Below are positions 51,227 to 60,174 of a stretch of DNA of 64,000 bases, piece after piece; within the stretch, counting starts at the first letter, position 1; every line of letters starts with the position of its first letter. Location of the stretch: assembly GCA_965214125.1 (NCBI GenBank), contig CBDCBA010000024.1, forward strand, positions 585,918-649,917, given 5' to 3'. Source of the stretch: CBDCBA01 sp965214125 (GTDB taxonomy: Bacteria > Planctomycetota > Phycisphaerae > Tepidisphaerales > Tepidisphaeraceae). A program made the position numbers and the translations under genes. The notes under the pieces are model-generated. The model saw only the letters and a list, made by a program, of their open reading frames with translations, searched no databases and was not told the origin of the DNA.

Positions 51227-52198
51227 TCACTCCTCGCGCCGCGTCGGTTGCGGGGTGGACATCTCGTTGTACCGCTGCTGCAACGCCTCCATCTCGCGGC
51301 GCAGGCGTTCGGCCTCATCAAGCAGGCGGTTGATCTCGCGCTCGTACGCGGCCATCACCTCGTAGTGTGTCTGCGCCGCCCGGCGTAACGCCTGGGCTTG
51401 GGGAAGCACCCGCGCCTCCCACTCGGCCCGAAGCCGTTCCAACTCCGCGTCGGCCGTCATCGGCGCATTCGGCTGCGTTGCAGGTTGTGTCGCGGGTTGC
51501 GTGCTCGGTGCGTCGCCGAGGATGGGGATCAGGATCATCGTGACCGCCGTTCCCTGCGCCGGGGCGACGTCCGGGTCGATCTCCCACTCGAGCAGCGCAT
51601 CGTCGCTGCTGGCGAGGGCGGCGACGTCGATGACCGGGTATTCGAAGTTGACGAGCGACACGACCTGCCCCGTCGAGTCGGCCGCGTACTCGGTCTGGCC
51701 GTCGCGCGTCTGGTAGAGTTGGCTGCCGACGAATGCGAAGGTGCGCGGCGGCATCGACTGGCGGCGCCGGCCATCGCCGGGCTCGCGCTCCACGCCGCGC
51801 AACAGGCGGCCGACGCGCTCGCGGACGATCGTTCCGCCGGGTGTGATCCACTCCACCTCGATGCGGATCGGCGGGCCGCTCGGAGCCATCCACTGGCCGG
51901 CCGCCTCGTTGTAGCGTGCCGGGCGGCCCGGCTCGAGGCCAAGCGCCAGCAGTCCCGCGTGGATCTCGCTCGGCCGCACGGTCGTGCGCAGCAGGCTCTC
52001 GTGGTCGGCGGTGCCGCGGACAACGCAGATGTATTCCAGCGGCCGATCCACCCGCAGGGCCTCGGTCGCGACCCGCACCTCGCCCGCCTCGCGGTCGACC
52101 TGCAACGGCGGCGTCGCCTGACCGGCCGCCATTGGCGCGAGCAGGAAGAGCGTTAGGACGAGCGTGACGAACGCACAAAAACGCGCGGCGGTTTCCAT
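51227..52198 (-). CDS. Secreted protein of unknown function with C-terminal coiled coil
   Basis: 323 residues from ATG 52198, chosen because it directly begins a signal peptide (METAARFCAFVTLVLTLFLL, cleavage near AAG). The mature part shows strands such as LEYICVVRGTADHESLL and GPPIRIEVEWITPGGTIVRE, a threonine/proline/alanine-rich linker (PSTQPATQPATQPN), and a final helix that probably forms a coiled coil (YEREINRLLDEAERLRREME). No domain is recognised. Confidence 0.6.
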   Translation of the reverse strand: METAARFCAFVTLVLTLFLLAPMAAGQATPPLQVDREAGEVRVATEALRVDRPLEYICVVRGTADHESLLRTTVRPSEIHAGLLALGLEPGRPARYNEAAGQWMAPSGPPIRIEVEWITPGGTIVRERVGRLLRGVEREPGDGRRRQSMPPRTFAFVGSQLYQTRDGQTEYAADSTGQVVSLVNFEYPVIDVAALASSDDALLEWEIDPDVAPAQGTAVTMILIPILGDAPSTQPATQPATQPNAPMTADAELERLRAEWEARVLPQAQALRRAAQTHYEVMAAYEREINRLLDEAERLRREMEALQQRYNEMSTPQPTRREE

Positions 52199-52265
52199 CA
52201 ACGTGATGGTACCGCCGCGCGCCGCTCCAGAGATTTGAGAGGTCCGCACCGCGGTGCGGCGGTCG

Positions 52266-52844
52266 CTAGCGATTGTCCTGTTTCAGCGCGGAGAGCAGAC
52301 CGGGTTGGTTGCGGTGGAAGTAGAGGGCTCCCTCGTACCAGCCGTCGTAGCAGACACGGCAGCGGACGAGCGTGACATCGACGTTAAGGGTGCGGCCGTC
52401 GGGGGCGGTGAACTGTAACGTGCCGCCGTAGCCCAGCGGCATGCGGTCCGGGCAGATGAACCCGGCGGCGCGGGCCTCGACATCGCGGAGGAACAGCGGC
52501 CACGGCTCGGCGTCGCGCGGGTCGGCGAAGAGGCTCAGCGAGGCTTGGCTGTGGAAGCGGACGCGGCGCACCCGCTCGCTGGCCGCCCCCGTGGTGACGC
52601 GGCGTTCAGCGAAGCCGGTCGTCGTTGTCGTCGCGGCGGCTTCCCGACCCTGGCCGGCGGCGTCCATTGCCGACAGGATCAGTCGCGCCCTCGCCTCGAA
52701 GGCCGCACCGTCGGGCGCGGCGTCCTGCACGACGGCGTCGCTCAAGACGGCCATCTGCTCGGCAGGGGTGAGTGCGGCCTCGGGCGTATCGGGCGTTTCG
52801 AAAAGGGCTTCGTCGTCGGGGCGGGCGAGGGTCAGCGTGGTCAT
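52266..52844 (-). CDS. PilZ-like domain protein
   Basis: 192 residues from ATG 52844 (MTTLTLARPDDEALFETPDT). The first half is low-complexity and helical. The second half, from RVRRVRFHSQASLSLFADP through GFICPDRMPLGYGGTLQF, DGRTLNVDVTLVRCRVCYDG and YEGALYFHR, follows a PilZ-type barrel: basic residues, small residue-rich turn, then strands ending in an ExxxG pattern. PilZ proteins bind cyclic di-GMP and often control surface polysaccharide. The key RxxxR and D/NxSxxG motifs are not canonical, so binding is uncertain. Confidence 0.55.
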   Translation of the reverse strand: MTTLTLARPDDEALFETPDTPEAALTPAEQMAVLSDAVVQDAAPDGAAFEARARLILSAMDAAGQGREAAATTTTTGFAERRVTTGAASERVRRVRFHSQASLSLFADPRDAEPWPLFLRDVEARAAGFICPDRMPLGYGGTLQFTAPDGRTLNVDVTLVRCRVCYDGWYEGALYFHRNQPGLLSALKQDNR

Positions 52845-53022
52845 GGCGTGTGGAGCGAGAGGTAGGGGAAGCGTTGCCCGCGGCCGCCGTTGCCGGTCGG
52901 CTGCGTGCCCCGCTGATCTCCCATTGCCCGCCTCCCGCTGCAAACCGCCCGACAGATTGGCGCAGCGAATCAGCCCCGCACGCCACGGCGGGGCTGGGGA
53001 CGTGACCCGTTGTTCGCATGGC

Positions 53023-53625
53023 TTAGTTCGCCCGCTCGACGACCTGCACCGGCAGGATTTGGCGGCCCCATTCGAGGGCGCGCTGGTGCGAGGGGAAGTA
53101 GACGTCGAGCTTCTTGCCCTTGATCGCCCCGCCGCGGTCGATGACGGGCACGACGGCCCCGTCTTCACCGTGGTAGCCGGGGATGCGGATTTCGGTGTCG
53201 AAGGGGAGCACGCGAATGTCTGCGGCGACGAACTGGCCGTTGTTGTGCGAGACGGGCAGGCCGCTGGCGGTCACGCCGTGGGCCTTGGGGCCGCAGCACT
53301 TGGTGCAGGGGCAGTAGGCCGTGACTTCCATCAGGATGGTCTCGACCACGCGGTACTCGGGCTGGGCATCGACGGCTTCGACGAGCACGTCAGCCTCGTC
53401 GTTCGCAAAGTCCGCGAGCGCCGGCGCGGGTTGCACGTGGACGGCCGGCAGGACGGTCACGGGCCGCAGCACGCGGGAGACGGCCTCGCTGCTGGCGGCA
53501 CCGGCGACGGCCAGCAGGCCCAGCGGCAGGGCGATCGCCAGGGCCCAACGCCACCACTCGCCCGAGGGGTCGGCCTTGGAAGTCGCGTCGTCGGCGGCAA
53601 GAGCGTTGGGGTCGTTGGCATCCAT
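53023..53625 (-). CDS. 3D-domain (double-psi barrel) membrane-anchored protein
   Basis: 200 residues. One membrane segment (WALAIALPLGLLAVAGAASS, residues about 26-46) is followed by the 3D domain: MEVTAYCPCTKCCGPKAHGV, then TASGLPVSH, VAADIRVLPFDTEIRIPGYH, VVPVIDRGGAIKGKKLDVYF and LEWGRQILPVQVVE. The three aspartates that name the fold are in AADIR, VIDRG and LDVYF. The domain is shared with MltA, Rpf-like YabE and other peptidoglycan lytic enzymes, so it probably acts on cell wall. The CPCTKCC cluster is common in the YabE type. Confidence 0.85.
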   Translation of the reverse strand: MDANDPNALAADDATSKADPSGEWWRWALAIALPLGLLAVAGAASSEAVSRVLRPVTVLPAVHVQPAPALADFANDEADVLVEAVDAQPEYRVVETILMEVTAYCPCTKCCGPKAHGVTASGLPVSHNNGQFVAADIRVLPFDTEIRIPGYHGEDGAVVPVIDRGGAIKGKKLDVYFPSHQRALEWGRQILPVQVVERAN

Positions 53626-53873
53626 GCTGACCTGAAGCTACCCCGCGAGAAGGCTGCCGGCGGAGAAGGCCCGTTCGCCGCCGCCCTCCTGGCGACCGGC
53701 TGTGACGGCTGCGCATGTTCTGCCATTCGCCGCCCCGCGTCAAAGCGGCAGAACGCGATTGTGGATCATCGGACCGTACGACAAGAACGTCGCGGCGCCG
53801 CGGCGGGTTCGGTGCCGTCTGTAACGCGGCGCTTCCGCCGGGCAACGCGGAGCGGGTACACTGCCCGCCGCTC

Positions 53874-55220
53874 ATGCTCAAGCTCTCCTCTTTATTGGTC
53901 GCCTTGCTGGCGTCGACGCTCGCCCTTGCCGGTTGCAGTCAGCAGGCGATGGTTTCCGCCGAGCCGGCCGTCGTCGCGCCGGCCGTGCTCAGCGATGCCG
54001 AGCTCCTCGACGACCTCTCGCTGCGGTCGTTCCGATTCTTTGATGAGCAGGTGAGCGACACGAGCGGTCTCGTCGCCGACCGCGCCCGCGCCGACGGCTC
54101 GACCCGCTTCGACGTCGCCTCGATCGCCTCGACCGGCTTCGGCCTGACCGCCCTGTGCATCGCCGACGAGCGCGGCTGGACCGAGCCGGGCGAGGCCCGC
54201 GACCGCGTGCTCAAGACGCTGCGCTTCCTCTGGAACGACATGCCCCACGAGCGCGGCTTCTTCTACCATTTCGTCGACATCGACACCGGCGAGCGGCGGT
54301 GGGAGAGCGAGCTCTCCTCCATCGATACGGCCCTGCTCCTCGCCGGTGTCCTTCAGGCGCGGGCGTACTTCGATGATGAAGAAATCGACGAGCTGGCCTC
54401 CTCCATCTACGAGCGTGTCGACTGGCCCTGGATGATGAACGGCGGCGAAACCCTCTCCCACGGCTGGCGGCCGGAGTCGGGCTTCATCCAGTGGCGTTGG
54501 GACAGCTACAGCGAGCTGTTCCACATGTACCTGATGGCCATCGGCTCGCCGACGCATCCGATTCCCGCCGACAGTTGGAACGCGATCGCCCGGCCGGAGT
54601 TCACCTACGGCGACTTCACCTACGTGCAGTGCCACGCGCTCTTCACGCACCAGTACCCGTGGGCCTGGGTCGACGCCCGCGGCCTGACCGACGAGCACAT
54701 GAACTACTTCGAGAACAGCCGCAAGGCCACGCTTGCCCAGCGGCAGATGGCCGTTGATTACGCCGACAAGTTCCCCGGCTGGGGCGAGAATATCTGGGGC
54801 CTGACGAGCTGCGACGGCCCCGAGGGCTACCGCGGCTGGATGGGTGGGCCGCCACTCATCGACAAGATCGACGGCCTCATCACGCCGTGCGCGTCGACCG
54901 GCTCGATCGTCTTCGCCCCCGAAGAATGCACCGCCGCCATCCGCGCGATGTACGACGAGCACGGCGACCAGATCTGGAAGCGCTACGGCTTCGTCGACGC
55001 CTTCTACCCCGACGACTCCCTGCCCGTGTCCGGCCCGCCCGAGCACAAGGGGTGGATCGGGCCCGACGTGATCGGCATCGACGTCGGCATCACGCTGCTG
55101 ATGCTCGAGAACCACAAGGACGGCATCGTCTGGCGGCACGCGATGACCGACCCGGACCTGCAACGCGCCATGAAGGTCGTCGGCTTCCGCCCGGCGGACG
55201 AGGCGCAGGACGGCGTCTAA
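53874..55220 (+). CDS. Glucoamylase-family lipoprotein (PF10091-like)
   Basis: 448 residues from ATG 53874. A lipoprotein signal (MLKLSSLLVALLASTLALAG with the lipobox cysteine following) indicates outer-membrane or periplasmic attachment. The mature protein starts ELLDDLSLRSFRFFDEQVSD and contains DVASIASTGFGLTALCIADE, MPHERGFFYHFVDIDTGERR, ESELSSIDTALLLAGVLQAR, GWRPESGFIQWRWDSYSELF, and GLTSCDGPEGYRGWMGGPP, following the conserved order of the 'glucoamylase' family COG5368. These enzymes act on beta- or alpha-glucan substrates, and the reaction here is not known. The exopolysaccharide cluster starts just downstream on the other strand. Confidence 0.88.
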   Translation: MLKLSSLLVALLASTLALAGCSQQAMVSAEPAVVAPAVLSDAELLDDLSLRSFRFFDEQVSDTSGLVADRARADGSTRFDVASIASTGFGLTALCIADERGWTEPGEARDRVLKTLRFLWNDMPHERGFFYHFVDIDTGERRWESELSSIDTALLLAGVLQARAYFDDEEIDELASSIYERVDWPWMMNGGETLSHGWRPESGFIQWRWDSYSELFHMYLMAIGSPTHPIPADSWNAIARPEFTYGDFTYVQCHALFTHQYPWAWVDARGLTDEHMNYFENSRKATLAQRQMAVDYADKFPGWGENIWGLTSCDGPEGYRGWMGGPPLIDKIDGLITPCASTGSIVFAPEECTAAIRAMYDEHGDQIWKRYGFVDAFYPDDSLPVSGPPEHKGWIGPDVIGIDVGITLLMLENHKDGIVWRHAMTDPDLQRAMKVVGFRPADEAQDGV

Positions 55221-55257
55221 AGCGTGCGAACCTGAAACGTACAGCGCGCCTTGGCAC

Positions 55258-55345
55258 CAAGCCGCGTTGCTACGCAACGCTGGTAGGATCGAGCACCGTT
55301 GGGACCGTGCAGAGCCGGACCAGCGTTGCGTAGCAACGCGGCTTG
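55258..55345. repeat. REP-like inverted repeat pair (AAGCCGCGTTGCTACGCAAC family)
   Basis: Perfect 27-bp arms, 55258-55284 and 55319-55345, are separated by 34 bp. It is a close relative of 48479-48565, from which it differs at a few positions. It lies between two convergent genes and may act as a shared terminator. Confidence 0.92.
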
Positions 55346-55363
55346 AAACGTGATGAAGGAACT

Positions 55364-56740
55364 TCAACCGCTCCAGCGCAGGGCCTCGGGGTCTTGCCGA
55401 TACTGTGCCGCCGCGGCGAGGCCGACGCCGTAGAGGCTCCAGAACCAGACGCCGCCCATCGGGCCTTCGAGGAACACGTCGAACGTGGCGTTGACGAGGA
55501 AGGCGGCCGCGTAGGCGAGCAGGAAGATGAACACGCCCTCGGCGTGGACATCGCCGCGGTGCCGGGCCAGGCGAATCCCCCCGATCACGCGCGCCGCCCA
55601 GAAGCCGACGCACAGCGTCCACAGCGCCAGCCCCGGCACGCCGCCGCGGGCGAGGAACGTCAGGTGCCCGTTGTGCGGGCTGCGCAAGGATTCATCATCC
55701 TCGACCTGAAAGCCGTCGACCGTGGCGAGGTTGATGCCAAAGCCCTTGCCGACCCAGAAGTAGTCGCCGAAGAGGGTGTAATCGACAATCTCGCTCCACC
55801 AGAGCAGGCGCCACTCCTTCGTGTTGTCAAGGTCGCCCTTGCCGCCGCCGCCGAACACGCTCTTGACGTTCTCCGTGACCTGCTCGATGCCGAGTGAGCG
55901 GCCGCGATCGCCGAGTTCGATCGAGAAGCCCGTGCTCCAGAGCAGGCCCAACGCGAGGGCGGCGCCGACCACGCCGGCCCAGGCGATGCGGGCGTGGGGG
56001 CGGAAGAAGACGCAGATTGCAAAGGCCATTCCGAACGCCAGTCCGCCGCCGCGGTTGAAGGCGCTCAGCGCCGCCACCACGCCGAGCAGGCACGCCAGGC
56101 GCAGCAGCGTCCAGGCATGGGCCACCGCGCGGTGCAGCCGCCGGCCGAGGTGCGGCGCGAGCCCGAGCGTCCAGAACGTCGCGACGCCCGCGGCATGGAC
56201 GAGGGTGTCGCCCGGCTTCAAATCGAGCATGCGCTCGTCGTTCCACGGCCAGCGCGGCACGTCGCGCGGGAGCACGAGCTGGAACGCCCACAACGCCGGC
56301 ATCAGGATCAGAAACCACGGGCAGAACCGGGCGTACGCCCGCAGGATTCGGCCCAGCACGTGCGGGTGCTGGCCGATGTACGCGACGATCACGACCGCGA
56401 GGATGCCGTAGCCCCACAGCACGGCGTCGCGCAGGGCGTCGAGGGCGTAGGTCGGCAGGAATTGGAAGCTGCGGATGCCGCACCACGCCATCAGCAGGTA
56501 AAGCGGCAGCAGGTCGCCCCGGCCGAACACGCGCCGCCACGGCGCAAGGGCCAGCAGCCACGCGACCCCGCCGAGCACGAGAATTTCGCCGGGGAAGATC
56601 GGCCGCACGCCCGCGTAGGCCCAGCCGCGGCCGAGCATCGCGTAGCCGAGCAGCACGAACAGGAGCAGCCCCGGCCAGACCAGGCGCGGCTGGCCGGCGT
56701 GCGGCGACGGACCGAGGATGGACGGGCGCAACGAAGCCAT
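55364..56740 (-). CDS. O-antigen ligase/polymerase family protein
   Basis: 458 residues from ATG 56740 (MASLRPSILGPSPHAGQPRL). About ten membrane segments (VWPGLLLFVLLGYAML, ILVLGGVAWLLALAPW, GYGILAVVIVAYIG, TLLRLACLLGVVAALSAF, GVVGAALALGLLW and others), with a large periplasmic loop after the ninth. In that loop area are FNRGGGLAFGM and SPHNGHLTFLARGGVPGLAL, the Wzy_C/O-antigen ligase pattern with the catalytic histidine of PHN. Such proteins join lipid-linked repeat units into polysaccharide or attach them to an acceptor. Last gene of the minus-strand exopolysaccharide unit. Confidence 0.85.
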   Translation of the reverse strand: MASLRPSILGPSPHAGQPRLVWPGLLLFVLLGYAMLGRGWAYAGVRPIFPGEILVLGGVAWLLALAPWRRVFGRGDLLPLYLLMAWCGIRSFQFLPTYALDALRDAVLWGYGILAVVIVAYIGQHPHVLGRILRAYARFCPWFLILMPALWAFQLVLPRDVPRWPWNDERMLDLKPGDTLVHAAGVATFWTLGLAPHLGRRLHRAVAHAWTLLRLACLLGVVAALSAFNRGGGLAFGMAFAICVFFRPHARIAWAGVVGAALALGLLWSTGFSIELGDRGRSLGIEQVTENVKSVFGGGGKGDLDNTKEWRLLWWSEIVDYTLFGDYFWVGKGFGINLATVDGFQVEDDESLRSPHNGHLTFLARGGVPGLALWTLCVGFWAARVIGGIRLARHRGDVHAEGVFIFLLAYAAAFLVNATFDVFLEGPMGGVWFWSLYGVGLAAAAQYRQDPEALRWSG

Positions 56741-56757
56741 CCGCGTCGGGTTCCGCT

Positions 56758-57621
56758 TCAGCGGCGCAGCACAATGCGCCGCGCGACGTACGCCAGGAAC
56801 ATCGAGTTCGTCGCCAGGTAGCGCCCGCCCAGCCGGCGCGGCTCTTGCCAGAGGCGATACGCCCACTCGAGGCCATTACGCTGCAGGATCGGCGGGGCCA
56901 TCTTCTTGGTCCCGGCGTGGAAGTCGAACGCCGCCCCCACGCAGAGCTGCACGGCGTGGATCGAGTGGCGGTGCGCGTGCGCGAAACGCTCCTGCCGCGG
57001 GCAGCCGGTGCCGAGGAAGAGAATCCCGGCCCCGCTCGCGTTGACGCGCCGCGTGACGTCGGCGTCCTCCTCGGCTGTCAGCGGCCGGTACGGCGGGGAC
57101 TCGGCACCGGCGATTTGCAGCCGCGGGTACTCGGCCGGAAGCTTCGTTTGCAGGCGCTCGATGACCTCAGGACTGCTGCCGTACAGGAAGATCGGCACGC
57201 CCGCCTCCGCCGCGGCGGCGCTGGCACGGAGCATCAGTTCGGGCCCGTACACGCGGTCGATCAGCTTCGCCTTGTGGAAGTGGTTCAGCGCCCACCGCAC
57301 GGGCTGACCGTCGGGCGCGACGATGTCGAAGGCGTTCATCATCGCCCGATAGTCGGCGTCGCGTGCCGCGCTCATCAGGCCGTGGACGGGCATGAGGTCG
57401 ATGATGCCGCCCGTCCGCCGCCGGGCGTGGCGCAGGACGGTCTCGACGACACAGGTGTAGTCGCACACGCTGACCTGCACGCCGAACAGGTCGCGCTTGG
57501 GCGGCCAATCTTCGGCAAGCTGGGCCGGGGCGTCGGCGACGATCTGCGACGGCGGCAGGTCGGCCGCCACCGTTGGCGGCGGCGCTGGAACGGGCGGGCT
57601 GGATACGTCGGACTGAGTCAA
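56758..57621 (-). CDS. WecG/TagA/CpsF-family glycosyltransferase
   Basis: 287 residues from TTG 57621, which overlaps the upstream stop codon (TTGA). Family motifs: GGIIDLMPVHGLMSAARDAD, DIVAPDGQPVRWALNH, RVYGPELMLRASAAAAEAGV, PIFLYGSSPEVIERL, and ILFLGTGCPRQERFAHAHR with LCVGAAFDFHAG near the end. The D-G-(Q/x)-P-V and LG.G.P.QE patterns are diagnostic of GT26, which adds N-acetylmannosamine(uronate) to lipid-linked sugars. The N-terminal 40 residues are a proline-rich extension. It starts on the stop of the BY-kinase gene, so expression is coupled. Confidence 0.92.
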   Translation of the reverse strand: MTQSDVSSPPVPAPPPTVAADLPPSQIVADAPAQLAEDWPPKRDLFGVQVSVCDYTCVVETVLRHARRRTGGIIDLMPVHGLMSAARDADYRAMMNAFDIVAPDGQPVRWALNHFHKAKLIDRVYGPELMLRASAAAAEAGVPIFLYGSSPEVIERLQTKLPAEYPRLQIAGAESPPYRPLTAEEDADVTRRVNASGAGILFLGTGCPRQERFAHAHRHSIHAVQLCVGAAFDFHAGTKKMAPPILQRNGLEWAYRLWQEPRRLGGRYLATNSMFLAYVARRIVLRR

Positions 57622-59750
57622 AGGTCGCCTTCTTCGGAACGGGAGAGTGCAGCGTGTGTCGGCGCCGCCGCGACGGCCGGCTCTGGGGCGGGCGTGGGCG
57701 TGGCGGGGGTGGTGGGCGTGGCGGGGGTGGGCGAGGCGGGAGGCCGGGCGAGCGCCGTCGTTTGATCGCGCCCCGGTCGGTTGGCGTCGCCGCCGGTGTC
57801 GACGCGCCCGCCGCCGTTGGTCGACTCGTAGCCATACCCCTTTTTGCCGGCGGCGCGGGCGCTGTTGAGCACGACGCCCAGCACGTGGGCGTTCACCGAG
57901 CGCAGCCGCTCCAGGGCCTCGCGGACGTCGGGCAGCAATGTGTGGCGTTCGCGGACGACCAGCAGCACGCCGTCGCTGACCGCCGCCACGGCCGCGGCGT
58001 CGCCGACGGCGCACAGCGGGGGCGTGTCGACCAGGACCACGTCGAACTCGCGGCTGGCCTCGTCGAGCATGTCGCGAAACTCCGGCCGGTGCAGGAGCTG
58101 CGCCGGGTCGTCGGTCTCCCCGCCGGCGGTCAGCAGCCAGACGCCGGGCGCCTGGGTCGATTCGGTGGCGGCCTGCCGCAGCGTGCTGGCGCCGGTGACG
58201 ACGTCGGCCAAACCGGGCATCGCGTGGGGGTGGCGCTCGTTGAGCTTGGGCGGGCGGCGCATGTCGGCCACGACCAGCAGCGTGCGCCGGCCGAACTTGC
58301 CGAAGGTTGCCGCCAGGTTGGCCGCCACCGTCGACTTGCCGTCGCCGGGGTCGGCCGAGGTCACGCACAGGCAGCGCAGGTGCCCGCGCTGCATGCGCGT
58401 CACGAGCACCGTGTAGAGCGTGCGGAAGCTTTCGGCCGTCGTCGAGCCGTTCCACGCGGCGGTGAAGAAGCCGGGGGCATCCGTCGGCGGCACGAGCCCG
58501 AGCAGGCCCAGGCCCAGGTTCTCCGCGAGATTCGCCCCATCGTCGACGCGGCGGCGGAGCACGTCGCCCAGCAGGCTGACACCAAGACCGGCCACCGTGC
58601 CGAGCAGCGCGGCCGCGACGAGCACGTGCAGCGGGCGCGGCGAGGTCGGCTTCGGTGAGATGCGCGGCGGGTCCCAGACACGCACGTTCCGCCCCGCCGC
58701 CGCCGCCCACGCCGGATCGGCGGGCGTTGCCGCGGCATCGGGGGTGGCGGCGTCGGGTTGTCGCTTCACGGCGTCGAGCGACCGGGCGAGCATCTCCTCG
58801 CGTTCGAGGGCGCGGTCGCGCTCGCCCCGCATCGCGCCGAGGTACGCCTGGGCCAAACGCAGGCGCTTGAGGCGCAGCTCGCTTTCGAGCGTCCGGAGCT
58901 GGCGCTCGGCGGCGACGCGGCCGGCGCTGTTGGGCCCGGCCGAGCCGGCGAGGCCGTCGAGCTGCAGGCGCAGCGACTGGATCCCTTCGAGTAGCCTGGC
59001 GTACTCCCCGTCGTCGGGCCGGCCGTTGACGCTCTGCTGCTGGTCGACGAATCGGGCGATCTCCGCCTCGTCGCCCAGTTGCCGCTCCGCCGCCGCCACC
59101 GCCGCCTCGCGCTCGACACGCTCGAGCTGCGCCGTCACCAGCGCCTGCGACAACTGGCGCACGCGGTCCATCGCCACGCTCTCGAATCCCTGCTGCGCCT
59201 GGTAATCGAGGTAGCTTTGCAGCACCGCCGCCACCACCGCCCTGGCGTCGTCGGCCAGCGCGTCCTCGAGGGAGATCGTCAGCACCTGGTCACGCCGCCC
59301 CACGTCGACCTCAAGGTTCTGTTGCAGCCAGTCGAGCGGGTGGAGTTTCTCTTGAAGCAGCGCCAGCCCCGCCGTCGCTTCGACGGCCGGCTCGAGCACG
59401 GTGCCCGAGCGTAAAAGCTGCGCCTGTGATTGCAGGTAGGCCTCGGCGCCGCCATCGGTGCGGGCGCCGCCGCCCTGGAGCGTGGCCTGGGCGTCGGGGT
59501 CGACATAGACCGTGGCCGACACCGTGTACTTGCGCGTTGCGACGAAGAGGTACGCCACGCCCAGCAGCACGCAGAGGAGCCACGTTCCGGCGAACAGGAA
59601 CCGGCGCCGCCACAGCACGCTGAGAATCGTGTCGGGCGCCTCACCGCCTGCTCCCTGCGGATCGCCGGCCGCTCCGACGTTCGGCGGCGCAAGGTTGGCG
59701 AGGGGCAGGGGCGGCACCTCGCGGCCGGGTTGAGGGGGATACGGGCGCAA
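57618..59750 (-). CDS. Wzz/BY-kinase exopolysaccharide regulator (tyrosine autokinase)
   Basis: 710 residues. A Wzz domain has two membrane segments (RFLFAGTWLLCVLLGVAYLF near residue 57 and LHVLVAAALLGTVAGLGVSL near 375), and between them long coiled coils (VERDEREAA-like, LRTLESELRLKRLRLAQAY). The cytoplasmic BY-kinase domain has Walker A SADPGDGKST (about residue 470), Walker A' TLLVVADMRRP and Walker B FDVVLVDTPPL. The C-terminus has only a few tyrosines (KKGYGYESTNGG), fewer than the usual tyrosine cluster. The protein controls polymer chain length and export of an exopolysaccharide. Confidence 0.94.
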   Translation of the reverse strand: MRPYPPQPGREVPPLPLANLAPPNVGAAGDPQGAGGEAPDTILSVLWRRRFLFAGTWLLCVLLGVAYLFVATRKYTVSATVYVDPDAQATLQGGGARTDGGAEAYLQSQAQLLRSGTVLEPAVEATAGLALLQEKLHPLDWLQQNLEVDVGRRDQVLTISLEDALADDARAVVAAVLQSYLDYQAQQGFESVAMDRVRQLSQALVTAQLERVEREAAVAAAERQLGDEAEIARFVDQQQSVNGRPDDGEYARLLEGIQSLRLQLDGLAGSAGPNSAGRVAAERQLRTLESELRLKRLRLAQAYLGAMRGERDRALEREEMLARSLDAVKRQPDAATPDAAATPADPAWAAAAGRNVRVWDPPRISPKPTSPRPLHVLVAAALLGTVAGLGVSLLGDVLRRRVDDGANLAENLGLGLLGLVPPTDAPGFFTAAWNGSTTAESFRTLYTVLVTRMQRGHLRCLCVTSADPGDGKSTVAANLAATFGKFGRRTLLVVADMRRPPKLNERHPHAMPGLADVVTGASTLRQAATESTQAPGVWLLTAGGETDDPAQLLHRPEFRDMLDEASREFDVVLVDTPPLCAVGDAAAVAAVSDGVLLVVRERHTLLPDVREALERLRSVNAHVLGVVLNSARAAGKKGYGYESTNGGGRVDTGGDANRPGRDQTTALARPPASPTPATPTTPATPTPAPEPAVAAAPTHAALSRSEEGDL

Positions 59751-60174
59751 GGCGATTCGAAGAGGCGTCGGGTCGGAAGGGAACGATGCACCGGGATCTC
59801 ACGTCGGGGCGCAGTGCCCTCGCGTGCGACGCCGGATCGGCGGTGGCTACGGCAAACTTCCAGCGTTGGGCGCGATCGGCGGAGACGAGCCGCCGGCACG
59901 CAAGGCGCTGGGGCCGAACCCTACCACACCGATTGCGGGACAACAGTCGCGGCGACGAAAGATTTACGCGTGGGCTGGTCCGAATGGGAAAATTGCGCAA
60001 GCAAAGCGGGTGGCGCCGCCGCGCGCGGTGTGGCGGTCTGGGCGCTTCGCATCATTTGTAGCAAACGCTAGAACGGTACGGTTCTAACGATGTGATCGCC
60101 CCTTGGTTTGCCCGCGCCGTGTCGTACGTTCCGGCCACCGCTTGCCCCTCCTGCCGACGCGCGACACAACGCCC
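59751..60174. other. 424-bp divergent promoter region of the exopolysaccharide cluster
   Basis: No convincing gene. It separates the leftward BY-kinase unit from the rightward glycosyltransferase unit, so it should contain both promoters. An operator-like inverted repeat is at 60069-60086; nothing else could be assigned with confidence. Confidence 0.5.
60069..60086. promoter_or_regulatory. Operator-like inverted repeat TAGAAC-N6-GTTCTA
   Basis: Perfect 6-bp half-sites with a 6-bp spacer (GGTACG), about 88 bp upstream of the GT4 start. Size and symmetry suit a dimeric regulator. No regulator can be named, and chance occurrence is possible. Confidence 0.35.

Noticed and set aside
56758..58710. 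650-codon WecG-type protein with a long N-terminal extension
   Set aside because: The extension overlaps the BY-kinase gene in another frame and is arginine-rich; the TTG at 57621 overlapping the BY-kinase stop explains the gene.
59960..60010. Sigma-54 (-24/-12) promoter upstream of the GT4 gene
   Set aside because: TGG and TGC elements are present but the spacing does not fit the GG-N10-GC rule.
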